Below, piece by piece: positions 15,969 to 23,387 of a stretch of 24,631 bases of DNA (the stretch's first letter is position 1; each line of letters opens with the position of its first letter). Origin of the DNA: HGM04593 sp964512955 (GTDB lineage Bacteria; Bacteroidota; Bacteroidia; Bacteroidales; Bacteroidaceae); the NCBI GenBank assembly GCA_964512955.1, contig CAZEKX010000028.1, positions 1 to 24,631 of the forward strand, given 5' to 3'. Made by a program: the position numbers and the translations under genes. A model generated the notes under the pieces. That model ran no database searches, had not been told where the DNA came from, and saw only the letters and a list, made by a program, of their open reading frames with translations.

Positions 15969-17018
15969 TTATTTTGTACCATTCTCGGGACGAAGTTGAC
16001 GAACAACCTCGGCAGTACGCCACATTTCACTATCGTGAAGTGCTTGAAGTTCTTTGTTCAACTTATCGCGATAATCGGGCTGTGAGTTTGAGTCGATTGA
16101 GATTTGTGCCTCGTTACCACTCTTAACAGACTCGTACAACTGGTACATAACAGGTTTAATTGCATCGTGGAAAGGAGTCATCCAATCCAATGCACCGCGC
16201 TGTGCTGTTGTAGAGCAGTTTGCATACATCCAGTCCATACCCTTTGCCGCAAAGAGGGGCATCAACGACTGTGTAAGTTCCTCTACAGTCTCATTGAATG
16301 CCTCAGAAGGTGTATGACCATTCTCGCGCAACACCTCGTACTGTGCAAGAAGCAATCCCTGAATAGCACCCATCAAAGAACCACGCTCGCCGGTGAGGTC
16401 GGAAACAGCCTCACGCTGGAATGTAGTCTCGAACATATAACCCGAACCGATACCGATACCGAAAGCAACAACGCGGTCCATAGCCTTGCCTGTTGCATCC
16501 TGATAGATTGCGTATGAAGAGTTCAATCCGCGACCCTCGAGGAACATTGTACGGAGTGATGTACCGGAACCTTTGGGAGCAACCATTATTACATCGACAT
16601 CGGCGGGAGGAACAATACCTGTTCTGTCGTTCCAGTTGATACCGAAACCGTGTGAGAAATAAAGAGCCTTACCTGCTGTCAGATAGGGAAGTACCTTGGG
16701 CCATACTGCAATCTGTGCTGCATCGGAAAGCAACATACAGATGATTGTACCACGCTGTGCAGCCTCCTCTAAAGAGAAGAGAGTTTCACCGGGAACCCAA
16801 CCGTCGCTAACTGCTTTATCGTATGTTTTACCCTCACGCTGACCTACGATTACATTGAAACCGTTGTCGCGAAGGTTACAAGCCTGACCGGGACCCTGTA
16901 CACCGTATCCAAGCACTGCAATTGTCTCATCTTTCAAAATCTCACGAGCCTTCTCTAAAGAAAACTCTTTCGGAGTGATTACATTCTCTATCACTCCACC
17001 AAAATTCATTTCTGCCAT
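15969..17018 (-). CDS. ilvC: Ketol-acid reductoisomerase
   Basis: Second step of branched-chain amino-acid synthesis: isomerises and reduces 2-acetolactate or 2-aceto-2-hydroxybutyrate to the dihydroxy acid, using NAD(P)H and Mg2+ (EC 1.1.1.86). The 349-aa length fits a class I enzyme. Visible: Rossmann motif VLGYGVQGPGQA (35-46), a cofactor loop GQREGKTYDKAVSDGW (59-74), SHGFGI (122-127, active-site His123), PKGSGTSLR (148-156), and metal ligands in SDLTGERG (D207, E211). The cofactor loop has Arg61 but a spacing unlike E. coli, so NADPH versus NADH preference is open. It is the last gene of the ilv operon, 37 nt after ilvN, with a hairpin downstream. In many Bacteroides a thioesterase gene sits between ilvN and ilvC; none is present here. 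Confidence 0.97.
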   Translation of the reverse strand: MAEMNFGGVIENVITPKEFSLEKAREILKDETIAVLGYGVQGPGQACNLRDNGFNVIVGQREGKTYDKAVSDGWVPGETLFSLEEAAQRGTIICMLLSDAAQIAVWPKVLPYLTAGKALYFSHGFGINWNDRTGIVPPADVDVIMVAPKGSGTSLRTMFLEGRGLNSSYAIYQDATGKAMDRVVAFGIGIGSGYMFETTFQREAVSDLTGERGSLMGAIQGLLLAQYEVLRENGHTPSEAFNETVEELTQSLMPLFAAKGMDWMYANCSTTAQRGALDWMTPFHDAIKPVMYQLYESVKSGNEAQISIDSNSQPDYRDKLNKELQALHDSEMWRTAEVVRQLRPENGTK

Positions 17019-17055
17019 AGTGTTTTTAAAATTTTAAGGCTGTTATTTATATATG

Positions 17056-17601
17056 TTATTTAACTTTTCTCTTTGCATCTTCATCGAAGATGTGTTTACT
17101 TAAATTTTCATTTGCATTACGTGTTACTGCCACATGTCCCGACTTAACGAACTGCAACAAGCATTGCTCTGCCGAGAACTCTTTATACAGTTTCATGATT
17201 GTTTCTGTTTTTCCAGTCTGCTCCACAACGGTATAATTGGAGTTCACCTCAATTACTCGGGCATTGTTATGACGGATAATCTTTGACACCTGCTTGTTTA
17301 CAAGCAATACCGGTGTAGATAACTTGTAGAGAGCAACCTCCTGTACAAATATCTCATCCTCGGTGTAGAAATCGGCTTTAAGTACATCGATTTTTTTCTC
17401 GATACACTTTACCGACTTGCGTATAATATCTTCATCGGCCCAAAGCGATACAGTGTAACGATGCACACCATCTATTGCCGACGAGGAGACATTCAAAGTC
17501 TCAATATTCATTTGTCGACGAGTAAATTCTGCCGTTACTTGGTTAAGCATACCGGCAATATTCTCGGAGTATATGATTACAGTATATAATTTCTTCTCCA
17601 T
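17056..17601 (-). CDS. ilvN: Acetolactate synthase small (regulatory) subunit
   Basis: Regulatory partner of the acetolactate synthase catalytic subunit; family members activate it and confer feedback inhibition by valine. At 181 aa it has the usual two parts: an N-terminal ACT domain (about 1-75, TVIIYSENIAGMLNQVTAEFT then RRQMNIETLNVSSS) that binds the amino acid, and a C-terminal ALS_ss_C-type domain (about 85-170). It starts 6 nt after the ilvB stop, an arrangement that keeps the two subunits produced together. The start ATG at 17601 places the ACT domain directly at the N-terminus, as expected. Some genomes call this gene ilvH; the two names are not separable by sequence here. Valine sensitivity cannot be read by eye. 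Confidence 0.95.
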   Translation of the reverse strand: MEKKLYTVIIYSENIAGMLNQVTAEFTRRQMNIETLNVSSSAIDGVHRYTVSLWADEDIIRKSVKCIEKKIDVLKADFYTEDEIFVQEVALYKLSTPVLLVNKQVSKIIRHNNARVIEVNSNYTVVEQTGKTETIMKLYKEFSAEQCLLQFVKSGHVAVTRNANENLSKHIFDEDAKRKVK

Positions 17602-17607
17602 AGTCTT

Positions 17608-19299
17608 TTATTCAAAAATCATATCACAAATAGATGCTCCGGGAGGAACCATCGGCATCACATTATCCTCTTCCTCTACTGCCACATGCAACAGGAATGC
17701 ACCGGGAGTTTCCAACATCTCTTTTATAGCATCATCGAGTTCGGAACGCTCTATAACCAAACGCGAAGGTATTCCGTATGCCGAAGCAATTTTGCAGTAG
17801 TCGGGATTAAGCATGGGGGTACATGAATATCTGTTGTTAAAGAAGAGTTCCTGCCACTGACGTACATTGCCAAGATAGTTATTGTTCAACAGAATCATTT
17901 TAACCGGAGATTTTTGCTCCATAATTGTACCAAGTTCCTGTATATTCATTTGGAAACCACCGTCGCCCATAAATACACATACTGTTCTTTCGGGAACACC
18001 CATTGTAGCACCTATCGCTGCCGGCAGACCGTATCCCATGGTGCCCAAACCACCCGATGTAAGCACACTGTGAGGTTTTGTATATTTAAAATAGCGACAC
18101 GACATCATTTGGTTCTGACCCACATCGGTAACCAATACTGCACTGTTGTTCGATGCCTCGCTCACTTTACGTGCCACCTCACCCATCTTCAAGGGACCAC
18201 TGCCGGGATTTAAAGCCTTTGCTATAACTCTTTCATGCTCAATTGCATCGTAATCGGCAAAACTATCTATCCACTCTTTGTGGTCGGCAGGTTGCAACAA
18301 TTCGGTTATTAAAGGTAAAGTCTCTTTACAGTTGCCAATAACCGGAATGTCGGCTTTTACATTCTTGTCTATCTCCACGCGGTCAATATCTAAATGTATA
18401 ACCTTTGCCTGCTTTGCATATGTGGCTAAATTTCCCGTTACACGGTCGCTGAAACGCATACCTATTGCAATGAGAACATCGCACTGGTTTGTATTGGCAT
18501 TACAACTAAGGTTACCATGCATACCAAGCATGCCCATATTCAGAGGGTAATCACTTGGCAGTGCCGACAAGCCCAACAGTGTACGTGCTGCAGGAATGTT
18601 CGCCTTCTCCAAGAAAGCCTTCAACTCTTCGTGTGCCTCACCAAGTTCCACACCCTGACCAATAAGTGCAAACGGACGACGTGCGCGGTTTATAAGTTCC
18701 GCAGCCTCTTTTATAGCATCCATATTTGGTTTGGGATAAGGCACGTAACTGCGCACATAATCTATATCTACCGGCTCATATGCAATCTTTGCCACTTGAG
18801 CATTCTTTGTAAAGTCGAGCACCACAGGACCGGGACGACCACTGCGAGCAATATAAAATGCACGCGACACTGCCCATGCAACATCTTCGGCACGACGTAT
18901 CTGATAACTCCATTTGGAGATTGGTTGTGTTACACCAACAAGGTCAATCTCTTGAAAAGCATCGGTACCAAGCACAGCCGAACTTACCTGACCTGCTATA
19001 ACCACAACAGGTGTACTATCCAATATAGCATCACTAATACCTGTAAGGGTATTGGTAGCACCCGGACCACTTGTTACAATACATACACCAACCTTACCCG
19101 AACTGCGTGCATAACCTTGTGCAGCATGTACAGCACCCTGTTCGTGGCGTACCACTACCTGATGAAGATCGTCCCTATGGTCGTACATAGCATCGAAAAC
19201 GGGCATAATGGAACCGCCCGGATAGCCGAATATAGTATCTACTCCCTCGTTCTTCAATGAACGGAGCAGCGCTTCACCTCCTGTTATAATCTCTTTCAT
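17608..19299 (-). CDS. ilvB: Acetolactate synthase large (catalytic) subunit
   Basis: Thiamine-diphosphate and FAD-dependent enzyme (EC 2.2.1.6) condensing two pyruvates, or pyruvate and 2-oxobutyrate, in the first common step to valine, leucine and isoleucine. 563 aa, full length. Visible: GYPGGSIMPVFDA (25-37), the catalytic Glu53 in RHEQGAVHAA, the pyrimidine-side region TSGPGATNTLTGI, FAD-region GMLGMHG, and the ThDP/Mg motif starting GDGG (445-448) and ending about 27 residues later in NNNYLG. It starts 22 nt after ilvD and is 6 nt before ilvN. It is biosynthetic rather than catabolic because of the linked regulatory subunit, the FAD-type N-terminal features and the ilv neighbours. Confidence 0.97.
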   Translation of the reverse strand: MKEIITGGEALLRSLKNEGVDTIFGYPGGSIMPVFDAMYDHRDDLHQVVVRHEQGAVHAAQGYARSSGKVGVCIVTSGPGATNTLTGISDAILDSTPVVVIAGQVSSAVLGTDAFQEIDLVGVTQPISKWSYQIRRAEDVAWAVSRAFYIARSGRPGPVVLDFTKNAQVAKIAYEPVDIDYVRSYVPYPKPNMDAIKEAAELINRARRPFALIGQGVELGEAHEELKAFLEKANIPAARTLLGLSALPSDYPLNMGMLGMHGNLSCNANTNQCDVLIAIGMRFSDRVTGNLATYAKQAKVIHLDIDRVEIDKNVKADIPVIGNCKETLPLITELLQPADHKEWIDSFADYDAIEHERVIAKALNPGSGPLKMGEVARKVSEASNNSAVLVTDVGQNQMMSCRYFKYTKPHSVLTSGGLGTMGYGLPAAIGATMGVPERTVCVFMGDGGFQMNIQELGTIMEQKSPVKMILLNNNYLGNVRQWQELFFNNRYSCTPMLNPDYCKIASAYGIPSRLVIERSELDDAIKEMLETPGAFLLHVAVEEEDNVMPMVPPGASICDMIFE

Positions 19300-19321
19300 C
19301 GGTTATTGTTTTTCGTTGTTA

Positions 19322-21124
19322 TTATTCAATTATTCTCACCCCGCCTTTATCGGCTGAACTAACCATATTGGCGTATGCCTTAAGGCTCTTTGACACCACT
19401 CTGTCGCGTGTAAGAGGGAACATTTCGCGAGAAGCAAGTTCCTCGTCTGTCAATTTCACATTTATACTGCGATTGGGGATGTCTATCTCTATTATATCAC
19501 CGTCACGCAATTTTCCGATGTTTCCACCTGCTGCAGCCTCGGGCGAGATATGTCCTATACTCAACCCCGATGTACCACCGCTGAAACGACCATCGGTTAT
19601 AAGAGCGCACTCTTTTCCAAGATGACGCGATTTTATATACGATGTGGGATAGAGCATCTCTTGCATACCGGGACCACCTTTGGGACCCTCGTAAACTATC
19701 ACCACCACATCTCCTGCCTGTACTTTGCCACCCAAGATACCCTCTACCGCTGCATCTTGTGAGTCGAACACTTTTGCCTTTCCTGTAAACTTCCAGATAC
19801 TCTCGTCTACTCCGGCAGTCTTAACCACACAACCGTCCTGTGCTATATTACCGAATAGTATAGCCAAACCACCATCCTTTGTATATGCATGTTCCAATGA
19901 GCGTATGCAACCATTCTCGCGGTCGGCATCGAGTGTCTCGTAGACATTGTTCTGAGACCCCATAACATTGCTGAACACATTTGCCGGTGCTGTACCATAA
20001 ATACGCTGTGCCTCGGCATCGACTGAAGCACCGGTTATATCGTATCGCTTGATATCTTCGGCAAGTGTTGCACCATTCACACGTTTCAACGATGTGTTCA
20101 ACAGACCGCCTTTGGCAAGTTCTCCCATGATACCTATGATTCCTCCTGCACGACCACAATCTTGTACGCTGTATTTTGCACTATTGGGAGCAAGTTTACA
20201 TAAACAAGGAACTTTACGACTCAATTTATCGATGTCGGACATATTGAATTCAACACCGGCCTCTTGTGCTACAGCAAGCAGATGCAGGATAGTGTTTGTG
20301 GAACCACCCATGGCAATATCGAGTGTCATGGCATTGAGGAATGCATCGCGCACAGCAATACTTCGTGGCAAAACACTTTCGTCACCCTCTTCGTAATATT
20401 TAAAGGCATTGGTTACAGCCTGACGCGCTGCATCCTTAAGTAATTGCAAACGATTTTCGTGTGTTGCAAGAATTGTACCATTGCCGGGCAACGACAAACC
20501 AATAGCCTCGGTAAGAGAGTTCATGGAGTTGGCAGTGAACATACCCGAACAACAACCGCAACCGGGACATGAGCGCTTCTCTACCTCCATAAGTTCTTCG
20601 TCGCTAACCGATGTGTCGGCTGCTTTTACCATGGCTGATATAAGGTCGAGGTTTTCCCCTTTCCATGCACCCTTCTCCATGGGACCACCCGAAACAAACA
20701 CAGTAGGTATATTCAATCGCATAGATGCCATGAGCATACCCGGAGTAATTTTGTCGCAGTTCGATATGCACACCAAAGCATCTACCTTATGCGCATTACA
20801 CATATATTCCACGCTATCGGCTATAATGTCGCGCGAGGGGAGTGAATACAACATTCCGTCGTGCCCCATGGCAATACCATCGTCAATAGCAATGGTATTG
20901 AACTCTGCGGCATAACATCCTAGTTTCTCTATCTCTCTTTTTACTATTTGTCCGGCCTCGTGCAGGTGTGTATGTCCCGGCACAAGTTGAGTAAACGAGT
21001 TGGCAATGGCAATAATAGGTTTACCAAACATCTCGCGTTTCATACCGTTTGCTATCCATAGGGCTCTGGCACCTGCCATGCGACGTCCCTCGGTACTTTG
21101 TGCACTTCTAAGTTTTATTTTCAT
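19322..21124 (-). CDS. ilvD: Dihydroxy-acid dehydratase
   Basis: Third step of the pathway: dehydrates 2,3-dihydroxy-isovalerate and -methylvalerate to the 2-keto acids (EC 4.2.1.9), using an iron-sulphur cluster and Mg2+. At 600 aa it aligns by eye with the E. coli enzyme throughout. Visible: GKPIIAIANSFTQLVPGHTH (35-54), GIAMGHDGMLYSLPSRD (83-99), SNCDKITPGM (121-130, Cys123), SCPGCGCCSGMFTANSMN (185-202) and DGRFSGGTSGLS near the C-terminus. There is no cysteine in the ANSFTQ segment, as in the E. coli-like form with an oxygen-labile cluster; the extra Cys pair at 191-192 is a small variation. First enzyme gene of the operon, behind an approximately 220-nt leader that carries the predicted attenuator. 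Confidence 0.97.
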   Translation of the reverse strand: MKIKLRSAQSTEGRRMAGARALWIANGMKREMFGKPIIAIANSFTQLVPGHTHLHEAGQIVKREIEKLGCYAAEFNTIAIDDGIAMGHDGMLYSLPSRDIIADSVEYMCNAHKVDALVCISNCDKITPGMLMASMRLNIPTVFVSGGPMEKGAWKGENLDLISAMVKAADTSVSDEELMEVEKRSCPGCGCCSGMFTANSMNSLTEAIGLSLPGNGTILATHENRLQLLKDAARQAVTNAFKYYEEGDESVLPRSIAVRDAFLNAMTLDIAMGGSTNTILHLLAVAQEAGVEFNMSDIDKLSRKVPCLCKLAPNSAKYSVQDCGRAGGIIGIMGELAKGGLLNTSLKRVNGATLAEDIKRYDITGASVDAEAQRIYGTAPANVFSNVMGSQNNVYETLDADRENGCIRSLEHAYTKDGGLAILFGNIAQDGCVVKTAGVDESIWKFTGKAKVFDSQDAAVEGILGGKVQAGDVVVIVYEGPKGGPGMQEMLYPTSYIKSRHLGKECALITDGRFSGGTSGLSIGHISPEAAAGGNIGKLRDGDIIEIDIPNRSINVKLTDEELASREMFPLTRDRVVSKSLKAYANMVSSADKGGVRIIE

Positions 21125-21171
21125 TTTCTAATCTTTTTAATATTTACTGTAAAGAGAGAATCTTTACAATT

Positions 21172-21205
21172 AAAAAAGCCCTCCTCTTATATCCGAGAAA
21201 GGCTT
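21172..21205 (-). terminator. Attenuator terminator (3:4 hairpin) in the ilv leader
   Basis: On the minus strand, AAGCCTTTCTC (21205-21195) pairs without a gap with GAGGAGGGCTT (21186-21176): 11 bp including two G-U pairs, 8-nt loop, followed directly by TTTT (through 21172). This is a standard intrinsic terminator located 51 nt before the ilvD start, inside the transcript, which is the position expected for an attenuator. Confidence 0.85.
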
Positions 21206-21235
21206 ACGTCTTTTACCACATGCACAGCCGTTCTC
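21195..21235 (-). promoter_or_regulatory. Antiterminator (2:3 hairpin) of the ilv leader
   Basis: GAGAACGGCT (21235-21226) can pair with AGCCTTTCTC (21204-21195): nine pairs with a single C-U mismatch. The 3' arm is nearly the whole 5' arm of the terminator, so the two structures exclude each other. The pairing is read from the sequence; its use in vivo is inferred. Confidence 0.75.
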
Positions 21236-21303
21236 ATCCCATTAGTTTGATAGGACGACAACCACCACGTTAATAATACGTGAACTATTTGCAACTGCGC
21301 ATA
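21219..21303 (-). promoter_or_regulatory. Anti-antiterminator pairings (1:2) of the ilv leader
   Basis: Two helices can sequester the antiterminator's 5' arm. GTTGTCGTCC (21262-21253, the last Val codons and first base of the Leu codon) pairs with GGATGAGAAC (21239-21230), nine of ten positions, loop 13 nt containing the leader stop codon. The leader start region 21303-21292 pairs continuously with 21230-21219 over 12 positions (8 Watson-Crick, 4 G-U). The helices are nested and could nearly coexist. A ribosome on the Val codons would block the first. Confidence 0.65.
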
Positions 21304-21307
21304 ACAT
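21242..21307 (-). CDS. ilvL: ilv operon leader peptide (21 aa), branched-chain residue rich
   Basis: A short frame, ATG at 21307 to TAA at 21244-21242, in the ilv leader about 39 nt after the predicted transcription start. It begins MLCAVANSSR and continues with IINVVVVVL, then ends SN: 2 Ile, 6 Val and 2 Leu among 21 residues, with five consecutive Val codons (GTG GTG GTT GTC GTC). These are exactly the products of the genes downstream. There is no Shine-Dalgarno, only A/T-rich sequence, which is normal for this phylum. Function as a control peptide, not a stable protein, is inferred from composition, position and the overlapping RNA helices. Not homologous by eye to enterobacterial IlvL or IvbL; the symbol is used by analogy. 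Confidence 0.85.
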   Translation of the reverse strand: MLCAVANSSRIINVVVVVLSN

Positions 21308-21351
21308 TATTTAAATACGTTTATTCTCTAAGAGGTTTATTATACTTTTTG

Positions 21352-21382
21352 CAAAAGTAACCTCTTTTTTCTGTTTATCAAA
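21352..21382 (-). promoter_or_regulatory. Promoter of the ilv operon
   Basis: On the minus strand TTTG (21382-21379) and TACTTTTG (21359-21352) are separated by exactly 19 nt, a full match to the Bacteroidota sigma-ABfr pattern TTTG-N19-TAnnTTTG. Transcription would begin near 21346, giving a leader of about 220 nt before ilvD that contains the leader peptide and attenuator. Confidence 0.8.
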
Positions 21383-21535
21383 AAAAAATGATAAAAAACA
21401 GCGCAAAAAACATCAAAAAATCAAATTTAAGATAAAAGAGTAAATAAAATTTCACCTAAAAAGTGGTTTTTGAATACAAAAAGTTCGAAAAAGCATCGCA
21501 AATATTACCAATGTCAGCCCTGATTTCGACATACA

Positions 21536-21552
21536 TATCGTTTTAAACGATA
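21536..21552. repeat. Inverted repeat upstream of the transporter promoter
   Basis: TATCGTTT and AAACGATA flank a single T, a 17-nt near-perfect palindrome about 54 nt upstream of the transporter's -7 box. It may be a regulator site. The rest of 21383-21605 is A/T-rich and shows no gene. Confidence 0.35.
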
Positions 21553-21605
21553 ACCACTATCGAATATAACCATATATAAAATAGGATATTTTAACAATAA
21601 TTGTG

Positions 21606-21613
21606 TAATTTTG
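21606..21613 (+). promoter_or_regulatory. -7 promoter box of the transporter gene
   Basis: TAATTTTG matches the Bacteroidota -7 consensus exactly and is 35 nt before the ATG at 21649. No TTTG is seen 19-21 nt upstream, so the -33 element is weak. Confidence 0.5.
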
Positions 21614-21648
21614 CACCCTCTTAAAGAAAATCATAAAATATCAACAAC

Positions 21649-23319
21649 ATGGATTTTATAACAAACTTATTTTATGGTACCGATGCATGGAGTGGAGGAA
21701 TAGCACACTCGATGATTATTCTTGCATTGACCATTGCACTGGGTATAGTTTTGGGACGAGTGAAAATAGCAAAAATATCGTTCGGAGTTACCTGGATTCT
21801 GTTTGTCGGCATTCTGTTTTCACACTTCGGAATGACATTGAACGGCAACCTCTTGCATTTTGTAAAAGAGTTCGGACTTATCCTATTCGTCTACTCGATA
21901 GGTTTACAGGTAGGTCCCGGATTCTTCTCGGGATTCAAGTCGGGTGGTTTAACCCTTAACATTCTGGCATGTTGCATAGTATTATTCGATGTAATAACAG
22001 CCATTGTACTGCACTACACCACAGGCGAGAGTGTTACCACTATAACAGGTATTATGTCGGGAGCAGTAACCAACACCCCGGGACTGGGTGCTGCACAACA
22101 AGCATATACCGACCTGTATGGCAGTAATGCCACAGAGATTGCATTGGGCTATAGTGTTGCCTACCCTCTTGGTGTTATAGGATGTATTCTTGCCATGCAA
22201 ATATTAAAAGCAACAGCATACAGAAAGATTTTCAAAGCGCCTGTGGAACAAGAGAGCGAAAAACTCAATGTAGTTCCAATAAACATTATAGTTAAGAACA
22301 AAGATATTACAAATACCACACTCGAAGATATAAGAAAGAGCAGCAAACTCGACTTTGTGGTATCGCGCATATTCAATAACACCACGAAAGAGACAGAGGT
22401 TGCAAATGCAAGCAGCATATTGCAGTTGAATGACAAGATTCTGGTTATAGCAAAACCCGGATTGCACGAGAGCATTGTAAAACTATTCGGTGAAACATGC
22501 GAAATGGAGTGGGAAAAAGCCGATGCACACTTTATCTCCAGAAAGATTATAATTACAAACCCCAAACTGAATGGCAAGGTACTGTCGAAACTGGAATTAA
22601 GGAAGCATTTCCAAGTGAACATTACACGAATACACCGTTCGGGTATTGAGTTGGTGGCATCACCCGGCATAAAATTGCAAATTGGCGATACTGTAACCGT
22701 TGTAGGTAAAGAGACCGCAGTAGGAAACGTTAAGAAGATATTAGGCGACTCACGCAAATATTTAGACCACCCCAACCTGTTCCCCATATTCATAGGAATA
22801 GTCTTGGGTTGCATCCTTGGCAGTATTCCTTTGATGATACCCGGAATACCACAACCTGTGAAACTTGGATTGGCAGGCGGACCGCTCATTGTGTCGATAC
22901 TGATAAGTTATTTTGGTCCACGCTTGAAACTTGTTACCTACACCACCACAAGTGCCAACCTTATGATACGTGAGATTGGTATATCCCTATTCCTGGCATG
23001 TGTAGGTTTAGAGGCAGGCAATGGTTTTGTAGATACCATTGTGAACAAGGGCGGTTATATGTGGATTCTGTACGGCGCCATAATAACAATTGTTCCTCTT
23101 TTAGTTGCAGGAGTTATAGGACGATACATTATGAAACTCAAATATAACACCCTCATTGGTGTAATGTCGGGAGCAAGTACCAACCCACCGGCATTGGCTT
23201 TTGCCAACGAACAGTGCGCAGGTAGCGAAGCGGCATCCATTGGATATGCCACTGTATACCCATTGACAATGTTCTTGCGTGTGCTTGTGGCACAGATGAT
23301 GATACTGACATTGTGCTGA
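21649..23319 (+). CDS. AspT/YidE/YbjL-family inner-membrane transporter
   Basis: A 556-aa secondary transporter of the aspartate:alanine exchanger family (two Asp-Al_Ex modules around two RCK_C/TrkA-C domains). The two membrane halves (about 18-190 and 375-556, some five helices each) are a visible internal duplication: GAVTNTPGLGAA (138-149) mirrors GASTNPPALAFA (508-519), and GYSVAYPLG (167-175) mirrors GYATVYPLT (532-540). The middle holds two cytosolic beta-rich regulatory domains (about 205-285 and 292-370; ILQLNDKILVIAKP and LQIGDTVTVVGKE), typical ligand-binding sensor modules. In characterised relatives AspT exchanges aspartate for alanine; the substrate of this subgroup is unproven and could be another carboxylate or amino acid. 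The gene is divergent from the ilv operon and has its own promoter and terminator. Confidence 0.92.
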   Translation: MDFITNLFYGTDAWSGGIAHSMIILALTIALGIVLGRVKIAKISFGVTWILFVGILFSHFGMTLNGNLLHFVKEFGLILFVYSIGLQVGPGFFSGFKSGGLTLNILACCIVLFDVITAIVLHYTTGESVTTITGIMSGAVTNTPGLGAAQQAYTDLYGSNATEIALGYSVAYPLGVIGCILAMQILKATAYRKIFKAPVEQESEKLNVVPINIIVKNKDITNTTLEDIRKSSKLDFVVSRIFNNTTKETEVANASSILQLNDKILVIAKPGLHESIVKLFGETCEMEWEKADAHFISRKIIITNPKLNGKVLSKLELRKHFQVNITRIHRSGIELVASPGIKLQIGDTVTVVGKETAVGNVKKILGDSRKYLDHPNLFPIFIGIVLGCILGSIPLMIPGIPQPVKLGLAGGPLIVSILISYFGPRLKLVTYTTTSANLMIREIGISLFLACVGLEAGNGFVDTIVNKGGYMWILYGAIITIVPLLVAGVIGRYIMKLKYNTLIGVMSGASTNPPALAFANEQCAGSEAASIGYATVYPLTMFLRVLVAQMMILTLC

Positions 23320-23327
23320 TAAATATG

Positions 23328-23378
23328 TATATATAAAAACACCTGCATGAAATTATCATGCAGGTGTTTTTATATATA
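23328..23378. terminator. Long bidirectional terminator between convergent genes
   Basis: A perfect 23-bp inverted repeat (arms 23328-23350 and 23356-23378, 5-nt loop) contains five A on one side and five T on the other followed by TATATATA, so it can terminate both the transporter (plus) and the lipoprotein (minus). It begins 9 nt after the transporter stop and ends 9 nt before the lipoprotein stop. Confidence 0.9.
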
Positions 23379-23387
23379 TGTTACGTA

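Noticed and set aside
18517..19260. A 247-aa open frame on the plus strand
   Set aside because: It is antisense to ilvB, which is unambiguous; its composition (Thr, Cys, His, Tyr-rich) is that of a shadow frame.
21125..21346. T-box or metabolite riboswitch as explanation of the ilv leader
   Set aside because: No T-box sequence or specifier-loop layout was seen, and the Val/Ile-rich peptide with alternative hairpins explains the leader better.
22161..22889. A 242-aa open frame on the minus strand
   Set aside because: It is antisense to the transporter gene, whose internal duplication and motifs are clear; no family pattern in the shadow.
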